From Rickettsiales bacterium (GTDB lineage Bacteria > Pseudomonadota > Alphaproteobacteria > Rickettsiales > CANDYO01), in NCBI GenBank assembly GCA_025210695.1, contig JAOARE010000020.1:62001-126000 (forward strand): a DNA stretch of 64,000 nucleotides, given 5' to 3'. A model generated the notes under the pieces. It was not told the origin of the DNA, ran no database searches, and worked only from the letters and a program-made list of their open reading frames with translations. Within the stretch, counting starts at the first letter, position 1, and every line of letters begins with the position of its first letter. The position numbers and the translations under genes were made by a program. This document shows positions 21,101 through 31,800 of the stretch, one piece after another.

Positions 21101-24100
21101 AAAGTAAACCTAGTGCTCTTCAAATTAATTGTTTACAAAATATGGCAAATGTTTACCTAGACCTAGGTAAATATGATAAAGCTCTTGACTTCTATATGAA
21201 AGCTTTTGAAATTGCTGAGTTTATCTACAAAAATTCTATTCATCCTGTTATATCATCTCTTCTGGGTAATTTAGGCGTGCTATACCATAAAAAAGGGCTT
21301 ATAGATAAAGCTATTAGTTTCTTTGTTCAAAGTTACCAAATGAACAAGATTATATATGGCACTGAAACTCATCCATCGGTAATACGTGCTTTGAACAATT
21401 TAGCTACAGTTAATTTAGAGCGTGGCAATTTTGATTTAGCTGAAGTTTATATATTACAAGTTCTTGAAATGCATATCTCTTTTCAAAGAGGGGATCATAG
21501 TGGAATTGCTTCATGTTATTATCAGCTTGCAAAATTATACTATCAAAAGGGAGTTTTAGATAAGGCTTTAAAATATATTTCAAATGGAATGGAAATATTA
21601 GAATCTATTAAAATTACAGGAACAGAATTTCATCCCGACATATGTGATTACTTAAATTTTTTAGGAGTTATTTATGATGATAAAGGAGATTTTATTAAAG
21701 CTCTTGAACATACGCTGCGGGGACTGGAAATTAACAAGTTAATGTATAAAGATGATTCTCATCCAAATACAGTACAAAGTCTATGTAATATTGCCATGGT
21801 TTATTCTGGTATGGGTGAGTTTGATCAGGCTATATCATATTATGAGCAAGCCTTAAAAATGCAAGAAGACTTATATAGAAGTTTAAGACATCCTAATATT
21901 GCTAAAAATCTAAATAGTTTAGCAAATGTTTACGTTAAGAAAGGAGAGATCAATAAGGCTATCGAATTATACAACCAGGCTTTAGGAATACAAGATAGTA
22001 TTTATGATATTATTACCCCAATTACTCTATCAATTTCGGATAATTTAGCCGTAGCTTATATTGAGGTAGCTAGATATGAGGAAGCATATTTTATTCTGTC
22101 TAATAATCTAGTGAAATTAAAAGAAATGCATGGAGGTGAAGTTCACCCGAGTATTGCAAGTTTATACGGTAATTTAGGAGGACTTTATTTCAAAAAACAA
22201 GAATTAAATAAGGCTGTCGAGGCATTCGAGTATGCGCTTAAAATACAAAAAGAGATCCATGTTAGTGTTATGCATCCTAATATTGCTAGTATCTTGGGAA
22301 ATTTGGGAGAGGTGCATTTAGCTAAAGGAAATTTTGAAATAGCAATAGATTATTATTCACAGAGTTTGGAAATAAAAAGAGAAGTTTATAATAATAGCCC
22401 CAGCCATGATATAGCTAAAAGATTAAATAATCTTGGTATTGCTTATTTGAAATTAGGAAGAATTGAACAAGCTATTGAGAGTTTCGAAGAAAGTTTACAA
22501 ATAAAAAATAAAATTTATACAGATGGCATTAATAAAGAAATTTCTTCATCTTTGATGAACTTAGCCCAAAGCTTTATGAAAATAAAGAATTTTAATAAAG
22601 CTATAAAATATTATACCGAAGCTCTAAAAATAGAAAGAAAATTAAATGAAGAAGAGAGTAGTTCAGATACAGCAGATATTCTTAATAATTTAGGGGAGGC
22701 CTATAGAGAAAGTGGAGAATACGAAAAAGCAATAGAATGTGGCTTAGAGTGTTTAGAGCTTAAAAAAGCAATTTATCAGAACGGAATTCATGAAGAGATA
22801 GCATCTTCTTTAAATAATATAGGCAATGCATACTCCGGTGTAGACACAGAGTTAGCTCTAGATTTTTACATTAGAAGTCTTGAAATAAAGCAAGCAATTT
22901 GCCAAACGCCCAATGAAGAAAAAGTTCAGACATTAATGAATATAGCAAAAATATATTTGCTAAATAAAGATTATGACAATGCCCTTCAATATTTCTTGCA
23001 ATGCATTGAAAGTCTAGATGTGATATATGACGAAGGTATACATCAATATACTGTGTGGTGTTTAGTTTCTATTGCAAGTATTTATAATATTTGGAAAAAT
23101 TTTGAAACTTCTTTGAAGTATATAATACAAGCACATGAAATTAATAACAAACTTTATACTGCACCTCATAAGGAGATAGCCACATCTTTAAATTACTTGG
23201 GTGAGGCATATATTGAAATGAAAATATTTGATAAGGGATTTAAGTGTTTTACAGATTGTTTAGAAATGAGGAAAGATTTATATAGAACAATGCATGATCC
23301 TGACATACGTCTTGCATTTAATAATTTAGGGGTTGCCTATAGAAAGTTTATAGAACATTATAATTTTTCTCCTTTTGCTACTGTTGAAGCAGGAATGGCT
23401 CATCTTTTTGGTAAATATGATTTTACAGATTATAGACCACACTATGATAAGGCAATATCTTTATATCAGGACGGACGAATAAATAGTTCTATTGATGAGT
23501 TCAGGATTGCGCTTATTTTTATTCCAAAAGAGTTAAAAGATTTCTATAGCTTGATATCTCACCAGCTGGGAATAGCATATCTAAGAGAGTTATCTATAAA
23601 ATCTGATAATGACGAGATAAATTATAATGAGTATTATAGCAAAATTGATTTTGCATATAAAGAGGCCATAGAACATAGTAGTTTACAAGTTGATAAGAGT
23701 GTTAGAGTTGATTATGCGCATTTCCTAATTATTTCTAAGGATTATTCAAGGGCTGCAGAACAGCTTTTGAAAGTTATAAATAGTAATGAAAGTTCCGACG
23801 ATAAAAGAGAGAGCATTCTTGATGTTCCAAGCATCATAGATGATGATATTGTTAGAGAGCAATATGCTTATAATTTAATTCTAATGAATTACGAAAAATT
23901 AAATGAAATTGTAGAACTGGAAAAACTTGATGATTATTTAAATGCTTTCAGAGATAACCTTAGATTAAAAGCAAATGTTCGAGGTTTTTTTCTTCTTGAG
24001 GAAGTATTGCGCAAATTAGGGCATTTTGAAGAATGTTCAGTATTAATAGCTAGAGCAGCTGACCTAGAAATTAAAGAATCTCAGAGAAATGGACAACAAT

Positions 24101-27100
24101 CTGAACTAAGAGTAGAAACAATTGTTGATATTTCTGAACTTCTAGCAAAATCAGAAGTAATAGAATTAGTAAATATAATAAAAGATAATATTTATCCTCC
24201 TATTTTAGATCAGGAAACACCAGAAGGAGAGAAAACAAGATATGAAAAATTAGTTTCAAGTTTTACTCAAATTGGCGAAGTTTTCATTCGTGAATCTGAT
24301 GATGAATTAGCAACCAAGGAAAGTAAAATACAAGCTCTGATAGAAGCAAGTAAATTTTTTAATTACGCAACTAGTATAGCTGCTGGTAAAGATATTGACT
24401 CAAGTGTTTCTAGTGCCATGATTGAGTATATTAGTAATGAGTTACTTTCTATATCTGAATCTACAAATATTCTTACTAGTACCATACTTGAAATTGCTGA
24501 ACAAGATAAATCAGGTCTCACATCTATAAGAAATGAAGCAAGAGAGAGAATTGAAGAAATTGGTGCATTGCCTGAAATAGAAAGAATTGCAAAAACAAAA
24601 GATTTATTTGAAAAGATCTCAGATAGAATGCAAGAATTCTTGGCAAGATTATTTCAAGAGAGTGAAGCAATATTAGGCGACGCTCCCTGTGGATATACAG
24701 TTGTTAGTTTAGGGTCCATGGCACTTAAAACAATAACCCCATATTCTGATCTTGAGTTTGCAATAATTATTGAAAAAGACCCTTCAGAAATAAAAGATTA
24801 TTTCAAGAAACTTACTCAACTAGTTCATTTTAGAATTATTAACTTAGGTGAAACAGTAATTCCATCTAGTTACCTATGGGGCTGTAATACTGATCACCTC
24901 ATTACTAAAGGATTAAGTTTTGATTTAGGTAAAAAAACTCCATTAGGAAACGAAGACAAGCATTATGATCTAATTCAAACTATAAATGGTATGATGCATT
25001 ATCTAAGAAATGAAAATGATGAAATTGAACGTATAGATAAGAATTTACCTTATATATTAGAAATCTCTGATTATATATATGGCGATTTAAGTTTACATCA
25101 AGCTTACCTTGCTCAAGTGCATGATTTCTTATTTGAAGAAACAAATTCTGAAGGACATCCTCATCATGAAGTAAGAGCAATAAATAGATTAAAAGGAGGA
25201 GAGTTGACTACACATAGCTTATTAGGTGATTTAGAAAAGTTTAAGCCCGATATTTTATCTCAAGGAAAAGAGGGAAAAACTTTTGATATGAAGCGGGAAA
25301 TATATAGATTACCAGATAGGCTGATTTATAATATTGCATTATTTTATGGTATAAAATTAACAAATTTATGGAGCATTGTAGATTTACTTTCAGAAAAAGA
25401 GATAATACCCACCGCAGATGCATTCCAAAAACTACAAAAAGTTATTAGTGATGCTAATTTTTTACGCTTAGCCAATTATTTAAAGTTTAACTCACAACAA
25501 ACCCATATCCCCCAAGAAGACCATCTATTAGCTGATGATGAATTGTTTGAGTTTTATTATACGATACTTCCTCTTTATCAAAAAATTGATAATTTTTGTT
25601 CTTGCTATCAAGAGTTAAACTTGCAACAAAAGAGAAACTTTTTTCAACCAGAGGATTTTTATGATAATAACAATGCAAATAGGGGGTTTGTGTACTATAG
25701 ATTAGCAAAATATAATGAAGCAATTGAATGTTTAGAGAAAGCTGATCTTGAATTTCCTGAACAATACTCAACTCAAATATTAAACGTCCTATCCACTATT
25801 TATTTAAGGTTAGGAGCTTATGATCAAGCTCTACAATATAGTCAGAGATCTCTAGAAAAGCAAAAGATTCTCCATAACGATAAACCACATGAAGACATTG
25901 CTGGATATCTATATAACATTGCTACAATTTATAGAGCAAAAGGAGAATATGAACTTGCTGAGCAATATCATCAAGATAGCTTAAAGATGAGAAGAGAGCT
26001 TTACGGAAAAGAAGGTAATTTAGAAGTTGTAGATTCTTTGAATGGTTTGGGAATACTGTGCAGTAATAAGGGAGAGTTAGATAGAGCTATAGGGTTTTTT
26101 GAAGAGAGTATAGAGATCATAAGAGAACTATCAGGTAATACGCCTTCTCATTCTGTAATAGTAGCTATTTCTGGGTTAGGTAATATCCATTATACCAAAG
26201 GTGATTTTAAAATGGCTTTAAAATATCATATGGAAACATTAGAAATCAAAAGAACTCTTTATCAAAATACAATCCATGTTGAAATAGCGTCTTCTTTAAA
26301 CAACATTGCCAATATTTATTCTAGGCTCGGTGATTCTAAGAAAGCAATTAAGCTTTATAAAGAAAGCCTAAATATTAAAAATACCATTTATAAAGATTCT
26401 ACTACTTCTGATATTGCAGATACATATAATAACTTGGGTGAACTACACAGAGATGTTGGTGATTTTACTACAGCAGTTTCTCATCTAACAAAAAGTTTAG
26501 AAATCAAAACAGAAATTTATCAGAACGATAGGCATCCTTCTATAGCTGCCACTTATAATGGTTTAGGCAATGTATATTTTACATTACAAGATTTTGATCA
26601 AGCAATCGAATATTACAGTAAAAGCTTAAAGATGAAAGAAGATTTCTACAAAGGGTTCCATCATGAGATGATTCCTAGTCTTATAGGTTTAGGAAATGCA
26701 TATGGAGGTTTAAGAAAGTATGACGAAGCAATTAAATATTTTGAAGAGGTTCTAAAAAAAGGCAAAGGCATTTATGGTGTTTCTGATAATCCAGATTTTG
26801 ATTACTATGTGCATTTAGACACAGTAATGGCTTTAAATAATATGGGTAATATTATTTATAGAAAAGGTGATTTTGAAAGGGCTTTAGAACACTATAGTCA
26901 AAGTTTAAGAATGCAAAGATTTATTTATAAAGAAGCTATAAATAGTAATTTGGCTCATACTATAAATAATATAGGGGCCTGCTATCAAGAATTAGGAGAT
27001 TCGGATAAGGCAATAGAATACTATACACAAAGTCTAGAGATGAGAAGGATTGTTTATCAAGATATTGTTAAATATCATTCTGAGATTGCTGATTCTTTGG

Positions 27101-28782
27101 CTAATCTTGGAAAAATATATAGACAAATTGGCGAAATAGCAAAATCCAATGAATGTTATCAAGAATGCCATCAAATTAGAAAACACATCGAGGGCTTCCC
27201 TAGCAAAGAGGTTGCAATAGCTTTAGCTAATATTGCAATAAACTTTAAGGAAAGTAAAGATATACTTAAGGCTATGATTCATATTCATAAAGCATGGAGA
27301 GAAATTTTACAAATAAAAAATAACGAAGGTAAAAAGTTTGTTTTAGTGTCTTTAGAAGAAATAGCAAAAGAATTTTCAATGCATTTCAAGTTAGATCCTG
27401 AAATAATTACAAAAATGGTTATTACTTTTGGATTTCAAAATAAAGATATAGAGAATTCTGAGTTACATTTTTTAAAAGCTATCTCTAGTTATGAAAGCAA
27501 TAATATAATGGAGGCTATCAATTCCTATGAATTAAGCTTAATTTTTATTACCGAAGAAAATGCACATGCCAAAATAACAATATACCATAACTTAGCATGC
27601 ATGTATCAGGCTGTTTCTCTAACTGAAAGAGAAAAGCAAAATGTTGATTTGGCGAATGAATATTATGTTCGAGCAATATTTTGTTTTGAAAAAGCTATAG
27701 AGATTAGTGGAGCAAACATAAAACAAGGATTAAGCGTTGAATATGCTAATTTTCTTATTGGCAACAAGAGATCTTCAGAAGCTGTTGATTATTTACTAAA
27801 TGCGATTTCTGGAGAAAATGATGGTTCAGGCCTGTGTTATGGCTTATTAGAAAAAGAATCTGTTGCTGAAATTCTTAAAAACAAAATAGAGTTAACTGGT
27901 AAAAGCATTTATATTGTACCCAAAGAATATGCATATTACTTACTTATGCACTATTACAAAGAATTATCTAGTGTTGCTGAGCTAAAGCCTCAAGCAGAAT
28001 ATTTGCAGGAGTTTAAGTCCATTATTAATAGCACATTAGGATATTATTTATATGGTCAGATTATTCAAGAAAAAGGATTAGAAAACGATGTTTTCCTGAG
28101 TACTGGTGATGGACTGAAGTTTTTATCTATAGCTGAAAAAGAATTAAGTGAAGAAGGTTTTAAAAAACTCTTTGAATTTTGTAGTAGCAAACATATTGAA
28201 GATTCAGTTCTATCAGAAAGTGATATACAAGAAATTGGGGCGTTATTTAATTTATTTCTCGATTCTCAAGAAGATCTAAATTATGACTCTAAGGTTTCAG
28301 CAAGTCAAGGTAACGAACTTTTAAAAACAATAGATAAAATAAAAGATTTTGTTGGTGAAAAAGAATTAAGCAATCTACCAGGATTTTACCAATATATTTT
28401 TAATGCATTATCTAATAATCATTTTTCAAAATCAGCTACTCAAGTACTAGATATAGCTAGAAACTTAATATCTTCATTAGAAAAATTAATAGATATAAGT
28501 CTATATATTCAAGATGAAGAAATAGAAGAAAACGGAGATATTGGAACAAGTTTATGGACTCAATTAGAAGGCTTACTTGAGTTTACTGGAAGTGGTCAGA
28601 GATTTATAGGATCCCCAAAACCACCATATTTTGATCCAGGGGATGATGATCATGGTGGTGGAAGTTCATCATTTAGCAGCAGTGCTGGAAGAGGCAGTGA
28701 AAATGAAAACATTACTGAGTCTATAGTAATTTCTCTAAATGGGACTGTTTTAAGTAATAATACATTTGAAAATGATATTTAG
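15133..28782 (+). CDS. 4549-residue NB-ARC / clan CE protease / nucleotidyltransferase / TPR protein
   Basis: First gene of the large operon. In order: an N-terminal domain (about 1-210) shared with the 985-residue protein; an NB-ARC-like STAND ATPase, with 'FVGRDN', Walker A 'IGGLVGVGKTQT' (about 335-345) and Walker B 'SLIIFDN' (about 412); helical/TPR sequence; a clan CE cysteine protease-like segment with H1096 ('DEHWVSYVQI'), N1122, Q1168 and C1173 ('YQDWNTCGIWVCHFFEE'), as in Ulp1/deubiquitinase enzymes; then a module repeated twice (from about 1273 and 3012) of a helical domain, a nucleotidyltransferase motif (GLGSIALKTITPYSDLEFAI near 1452; a second near 3194) and long kinesin-light-chain-like TPR arrays (about 1840-2770 and 3540-4100). 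It ends with a C-terminal module (about 4330-4490), an FDPGDDD and Gly/Ser linker, and the tail 'ESIVISLNGTVLSNN'. Probably an effector or toxin delivered to the host; a defence STAND protein is an alternative. Confidence 0.85.
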   Translation: MPEELDYNEKLRIFHDTFVKYTWNYLEYQKAIVYKQEVPPMTTPFRENVAMLRCIPIVKDGVDIVSCVSELWNGRLYEVTASISINKIFPSSGILTVQLLSKVIQKVAIYIEDKLNQFQSQQEIGAFATAATVKLISSLKKIPSSEVSELTSEHLIDTIIKQDGWFRSDAFSILQPQESKNYHFISVAELKEYIEERNIDNAERIFAEIESSAILANKIESLSTAVVTDFCEYIRTTYNLPDSQQIILLIDESSLPPRYLILEATAFNTDISSLRMDRLEAKNDAQQNPSPHVNGESQEINFDNVRGGINSFVGRDNILNNIHKYFAAYEGAIQIIGGLVGVGKTQTALRYANEHKEEYDYRVRLITAESESTLERSFREFAEDLSINIRHSNSKRVIKLVLDKLEKQLPKSLIIFDNAMDKRSLNKYLPSLKALKKHHIIITTTNMKDWEDSSPSKEFNALKLSPFSEQESIEYITHTLKDYSTENVRELAQLFSYIPLGFTQSVAFIRSSEISIDDYLTEYKQKSASQLHINMHDLSLEDDSEFAHVSNIYTSLAMVLERIIVSTPNAYKVIKLCSYLRAESIPLNLFDRLFLYKSEINRVVSVLKGYSILSIRTKKNHQFIDMHRIFQEVTMMQVSIEEKINDIKGMALDIVQQKLFTRDNTTKQKHESNKEYIAHVESIIEKAKEFNIEPNAELVYLELSVAVYYDFYKDHQKANEQLLSLKQSLENLVRITDDMSSEMVTSLLAEKFNTLPTIYAQICYHLGKTYLSLWQESIESNDLEQADVLNKNALKEFETAIAIRHIIDDSPGLYDDSFNEGEPRPMDSVIFQRQGILLWYQLQKNIASLERALGGYKELIEQELLYSKDQRDKFNLETCRRLSIECMSEILDATNSKDIELELNILDNIRRTFRIPFQGSFTTIDKRILLAEELYKALELKTEEFVRIGREYNLIGKIFLRIYITTNASQDLELSKQFILRAKELEELGDRKSFILEDANKLLDRIHNLENLLKLEYRSDNIVGSLIEGDQIATILQATKEKYGTEHRVEFTPTLTEENITPFLERITSPLAIKKVQFAAINICLESGEDKRSDEHWVSYVQIPNIEDADGNVVSVRSIIINSASDIYSQSLDRLKDKIENIFLDKRIQITLPVQNLDYQKRDLELYQDWNTCGIWVCHFFEEIFKIISNVENISDIKFNEILDHINISQKRQKYADLLQSISNSINDQNTKTTNLSSEETQFSLDSILSRIDASIRPSPNDKVLSVENKALIDVIKANLYPPSLENELPENEIKRLGTLVSSFTQLGETLIHEAKKKLIPKELRAKHLLQATKFFNYAISISSGKDIDSRIAVEMIEYINSELINFAEGATAFAQSALTNAINDKSELFTLRENAREIIQEIETLSDIDKVTRTRSLFETIADRMQEFLARLFQESEKMLGIPPCKYSVIGLGSIALKTITPYSDLEFAIIIEKESIEIKEYFKKLTQLVHFRIINLGETVIPSSALDDCDTDHLVKKGVSFDLGGKTPLGREDKNYDLVQTIDGMLRYLKNEEDKIEHIDKNLPYILEISSSVYGDLSLYQDYVEQVQSFLFDETNFDGIPYYEIRAIKRLKEGVVEYYKTEQGELPRHSLGDLETFKPDRLSQEQIGKFFDAKQEIYRLPDRLIYGLALLYKIYPSNPWDAINQLKEKSIIGVGGNEEEVQFNLQYLISFAVCLRLKVYIYNNSQKDEVHLFDVDGLQQLKTHDLDSLLSRGNVAFLNRGFTFNTEDLSEDGELFKFYYISIPFHKTLTKLISKYHDLSIEERNIFLAEGILSANDNTIKGVVYYRLGKLLDSITYLKEAVSEISQTFNQALQTFDTSKLSLEFIEKCCFVLSVLSNAYSRSGEYSKSVEVQKRFIELLQYLYPDGNEFVADALEMLATSYSQTEDFKNSLECHLKSLKIKQALYEDTNIAIAQSMSNVASLYRMMGAYDTALNYLAKSLQIYDFKESKPSALQINCLQNMANVYLDLGKYDKALDFYMKAFEIAEFIYKNSIHPVISSLLGNLGVLYHKKGLIDKAISFFVQSYQMNKIIYGTETHPSVIRALNNLATVNLERGNFDLAEVYILQVLEMHISFQRGDHSGIASCYYQLAKLYYQKGVLDKALKYISNGMEILESIKITGTEFHPDICDYLNFLGVIYDDKGDFIKALEHTLRGLEINKLMYKDDSHPNTVQSLCNIAMVYSGMGEFDQAISYYEQALKMQEDLYRSLRHPNIAKNLNSLANVYVKKGEINKAIELYNQALGIQDSIYDIITPITLSISDNLAVAYIEVARYEEAYFILSNNLVKLKEMHGGEVHPSIASLYGNLGGLYFKKQELNKAVEAFEYALKIQKEIHVSVMHPNIASILGNLGEVHLAKGNFEIAIDYYSQSLEIKREVYNNSPSHDIAKRLNNLGIAYLKLGRIEQAIESFEESLQIKNKIYTDGINKEISSSLMNLAQSFMKIKNFNKAIKYYTEALKIERKLNEEESSSDTADILNNLGEAYRESGEYEKAIECGLECLELKKAIYQNGIHEEIASSLNNIGNAYSGVDTELALDFYIRSLEIKQAICQTPNEEKVQTLMNIAKIYLLNKDYDNALQYFLQCIESLDVIYDEGIHQYTVWCLVSIASIYNIWKNFETSLKYIIQAHEINNKLYTAPHKEIATSLNYLGEAYIEMKIFDKGFKCFTDCLEMRKDLYRTMHDPDIRLAFNNLGVAYRKFIEHYNFSPFATVEAGMAHLFGKYDFTDYRPHYDKAISLYQDGRINSSIDEFRIALIFIPKELKDFYSLISHQLGIAYLRELSIKSDNDEINYNEYYSKIDFAYKEAIEHSSLQVDKSVRVDYAHFLIISKDYSRAAEQLLKVINSNESSDDKRESILDVPSIIDDDIVREQYAYNLILMNYEKLNEIVELEKLDDYLNAFRDNLRLKANVRGFFLLEEVLRKLGHFEECSVLIARAADLEIKESQRNGQQSELRVETIVDISELLAKSEVIELVNIIKDNIYPPILDQETPEGEKTRYEKLVSSFTQIGEVFIRESDDELATKESKIQALIEASKFFNYATSIAAGKDIDSSVSSAMIEYISNELLSISESTNILTSTILEIAEQDKSGLTSIRNEARERIEEIGALPEIERIAKTKDLFEKISDRMQEFLARLFQESEAILGDAPCGYTVVSLGSMALKTITPYSDLEFAIIIEKDPSEIKDYFKKLTQLVHFRIINLGETVIPSSYLWGCNTDHLITKGLSFDLGKKTPLGNEDKHYDLIQTINGMMHYLRNENDEIERIDKNLPYILEISDYIYGDLSLHQAYLAQVHDFLFEETNSEGHPHHEVRAINRLKGGELTTHSLLGDLEKFKPDILSQGKEGKTFDMKREIYRLPDRLIYNIALFYGIKLTNLWSIVDLLSEKEIIPTADAFQKLQKVISDANFLRLANYLKFNSQQTHIPQEDHLLADDELFEFYYTILPLYQKIDNFCSCYQELNLQQKRNFFQPEDFYDNNNANRGFVYYRLAKYNEAIECLEKADLEFPEQYSTQILNVLSTIYLRLGAYDQALQYSQRSLEKQKILHNDKPHEDIAGYLYNIATIYRAKGEYELAEQYHQDSLKMRRELYGKEGNLEVVDSLNGLGILCSNKGELDRAIGFFEESIEIIRELSGNTPSHSVIVAISGLGNIHYTKGDFKMALKYHMETLEIKRTLYQNTIHVEIASSLNNIANIYSRLGDSKKAIKLYKESLNIKNTIYKDSTTSDIADTYNNLGELHRDVGDFTTAVSHLTKSLEIKTEIYQNDRHPSIAATYNGLGNVYFTLQDFDQAIEYYSKSLKMKEDFYKGFHHEMIPSLIGLGNAYGGLRKYDEAIKYFEEVLKKGKGIYGVSDNPDFDYYVHLDTVMALNNMGNIIYRKGDFERALEHYSQSLRMQRFIYKEAINSNLAHTINNIGACYQELGDSDKAIEYYTQSLEMRRIVYQDIVKYHSEIADSLANLGKIYRQIGEIAKSNECYQECHQIRKHIEGFPSKEVAIALANIAINFKESKDILKAMIHIHKAWREILQIKNNEGKKFVLVSLEEIAKEFSMHFKLDPEIITKMVITFGFQNKDIENSELHFLKAISSYESNNIMEAINSYELSLIFITEENAHAKITIYHNLACMYQAVSLTEREKQNVDLANEYYVRAIFCFEKAIEISGANIKQGLSVEYANFLIGNKRSSEAVDYLLNAISGENDGSGLCYGLLEKESVAEILKNKIELTGKSIYIVPKEYAYYLLMHYYKELSSVAELKPQAEYLQEFKSIINSTLGYYLYGQIIQEKGLENDVFLSTGDGLKFLSIAEKELSEEGFKKLFEFCSSKHIEDSVLSESDIQEIGALFNLFLDSQEDLNYDSKVSASQGNELLKTIDKIKDFVGEKELSNLPGFYQYIFNALSNNHFSKSATQVLDIARNLISSLEKLIDISLYIQDEEIEENGDIGTSLWTQLEGLLEFTGSGQRFIGSPKPPYFDPGDDDHGGGSSSFSSSAGRGSENENITESIVISLNGTVLSNNTFENDI
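28333..28610 (+). repeat. 278-bp near-identical segment, copy 1 (C-terminal module DNA)
   Basis: The DNA encoding the C-terminal module ('FVGEKELSNLPGFYQYIFNA...') is almost identical, without gaps, to 32571-32848 in the next gene, while flanking coding sequence is much more diverged. This points to recent gene conversion or duplication of the module. Confidence 0.85.
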
Positions 28783-28835
28783 AATAAATAAACAAGGAGT
28801 TTTATAATAAAGTTTGAATTCTTGAGGAGATTTTT

Positions 28836-31800
28836 ATGAAGGAGTGGAGACAAGAAGCATCAACTGATATTGTAAATGATACATTGTTAGCTGAGGAAGA
28901 ATTTATATCAATAATAAAGAATAACTTACATCCTCCAGATCTGGAAAAAGCTTCCCATGCAGCAGAGGTTCAACGGTTTAACGCTTTAGTTCAGGCATTC
29001 ACTAATTTGGGTGAATTATATATTAAGAAAATTGAGAGAGCTGAATACACAGTTCAAGAAAAGTTAAAATGCCTTATAGAAGCAAGCAAGTTTCTAAATT
29101 ATGCAATCAATATTTCTCAAGAAAGAAATATAGATGGCAGTTCTGCACATGCAATGCTGGAGCATATAAACAATATATTAGTTATGATAGCAGGTGGACA
29201 CAAGACTTCAAATATATTAGAAAATACTTCAAGAGATAAAGCAGAGTTATTATCTTTAAGAGAATTTTCAAGGTCTGAGATTAGCCAAATAGATTCGCTA
29301 CCAGAAGAAGAAAAGTATTCTAGAACCAGAGCTTTATTTGAGAATATTGCTGAAAGGATGAAAGGATTTTTAGCAAGTATTTTTCAAGATAGTGAAGAAA
29401 TTCTAGGAGAGGTTCCTTGTAAATATTCGGTTATGAGTTTGGGATCTATGGCTCTTAAATCAATGACTCCATATTCAGATCTTGAGTTTGCAATATTAAT
29501 TGAAAAATACTCTCCAGAAATTAAGGAATATTTTAGGAGTTTAACTCAGCTAGTGCATTTTAGAGTTATTAATCTTGGAGAAACAACAATTCCCTCAAGT
29601 TATCTTGATAATTGTAATGCTGATCACTTAATCAAAAAAGGATTTAGTTTTGATTTAGGAGGTAAAACTCCATTGGGGAGAGAGGACAAACATTATGACC
29701 TAATTCAAACTATTGATGGAATGATGGTTTGTTTGAGAAATATCGAAAATAAAATAGAGCATATTGATAAAAATTTACCATATATTTTGGAAATTTCGGA
29801 TTATGTGTTTGGTGACTTAAATTTGTACCAAATATATGTGGAACAAGTTAAGAATTTTTTATTCGAAGAAACAAATTCTAATGGAGTTCCTAATCATAAA
29901 GCTCGTGCTATAAAAAGACTAAAGGAAGGGGTGGTTGAACTTGATTACTTACAAGGAGGAGCTGGAGTTACAACTGAAGAAGGAGATATTGATAAATATA
30001 GACCAGAGTTAGCAAATCAAGAAGATGAAGATAGGGCATTTGATATCAAGAAGGAAATATATAGAATACCAGATAGGATGCTATACAGCATGCTTATATA
30101 CTATGGAAAGTCTTTTGTCAGTATATGGGAAGCTGTAGACAACTTGAATTCAGATACAACTTTGGGGAAAAAGATAACAAATGGCTTCTTATATGCATTA
30201 AGTTTTGCAAATTGGTTAAGACTTAAAACATATATTCATTATGGTGGTCAAAAAGAGTTTATGGATTATATATCAATTATAAAACATATACAGAATAGAG
30301 ATTCATCTATAGAAGATGAATTTTTTAAATTTTATGAGATATGTATTTTTTTACATATAGGAGTGAAAAAATTAGCTAATAACGATATCGATATTTTTAT
30401 AAATGATGAAGTTTTTCTCTACGAAAACGAAGCTATAAAGGGATGGGTATATAAAAGATTAGGTGAATATGATAAAGCGCTTCATTGGCTAGAAATAGCT
30501 GATAAGAGGCTAATTGATAATATAGATATAAAAAGAGCGATATCTCAAATTTTAATTACCAGAGTTGCTACAGCAGAAGCTAATTTGAAAGCAGTGGAAT
30601 ATAGCAAGAGATGTGTTGAACTATCTTCACAAGAAAATGCTCAGATATATAGGGCCGACCTTATAATGGCCTATAGAGCTTGTAAGGATTTAGAAAAAGC
30701 TAAAATTGAAATTTTAGAATTGTTAAAAATTGAGCAAGAAGATATTAATAAAGCTATAGACTTCATGAACCTAGCTTTGATCGAAAGAGATCTTAATGAA
30801 TATGTTGATTCAGAAAAGCATTTTATAAAATCATTGGAAATATTACATGCATTACCAGAAAACTTAGACAATATGTTGGCAATAAGCAATGTAAAAATTA
30901 ATCAAGGTGATTTATACATGCTTATACATAAATTTTTAGAAGCAGAAGAAGCGCTTAAGGAAAGTTTAAGAATTAGACAAAAATATAAAGGAGAAAATTC
31001 TATTGCAGCCATAGAAGTATGTGTTAATTTAGCTAACCTTTATTTAGAGAAAGGTGATTCTAACAATGCAAAAAATATATATTTAAACACACTAAATCAG
31101 CTTAAAACAAAAAACTTATATGCCACAAATAATATAATGGTTCTAAATATCAGGAATAATTTGGCTATTGTACTTGAAAAAGAAGGCAATAATGAAGAAG
31201 CTCTGACAATACATTTAGAGAATCTTGAAATTAGAAAAAAATTGTTAGGAACTGAATCACCTGAAGTAGCTCAATCATATGATAATATAGCAAGCGTTTA
31301 TTTTAATTTAGGTAAGAAATTGCTATCTTTAGAATTTCTGCAGGAAGCAATTAAAATACATACTACTACTAATAATTTACTTAAGCTTCAAAAAACTTTA
31401 ACAGGCCTAGCAGTAGTGAAATCAGAACTAGGAGACTATATTTCTGCAACAGAACTGTTTAAACATACAATTATTATAGTTAAACAAATAGATGGCTTAT
31501 CTCCTTTAGTATTAGCAGAAGTATACATGAAATTAGGATTACATGAGCTTAGGTTTGACAATGATCTAAAGGCCAAAGAATTATTTCTCTTAGCTGAGAA
31601 TATATATCAGCAATATAATGTTCATAACGAAAATTTATATCAATTCCTAAATTTATTAGAAATGGATAATTTACAAATTATTGATAATGAACAGCATCAA
31701 ATGTTATACAATGCAGCACTTTCCATAGGCTCTCCTTTATTTGCTGCTAAGCATTTAGAGAGATTACTACATTCTTTTGATGAAACTCAATATTTACAAA

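Noticed and set aside
18950-28000. Long repeated TPR-coding DNA considered as a CRISPR-like or tandem DNA repeat
   Set aside because: The periodicity is about 126-132 bases, diverged at DNA level and kept at protein level as TPRs; there are no identical repeats with unique spacers.
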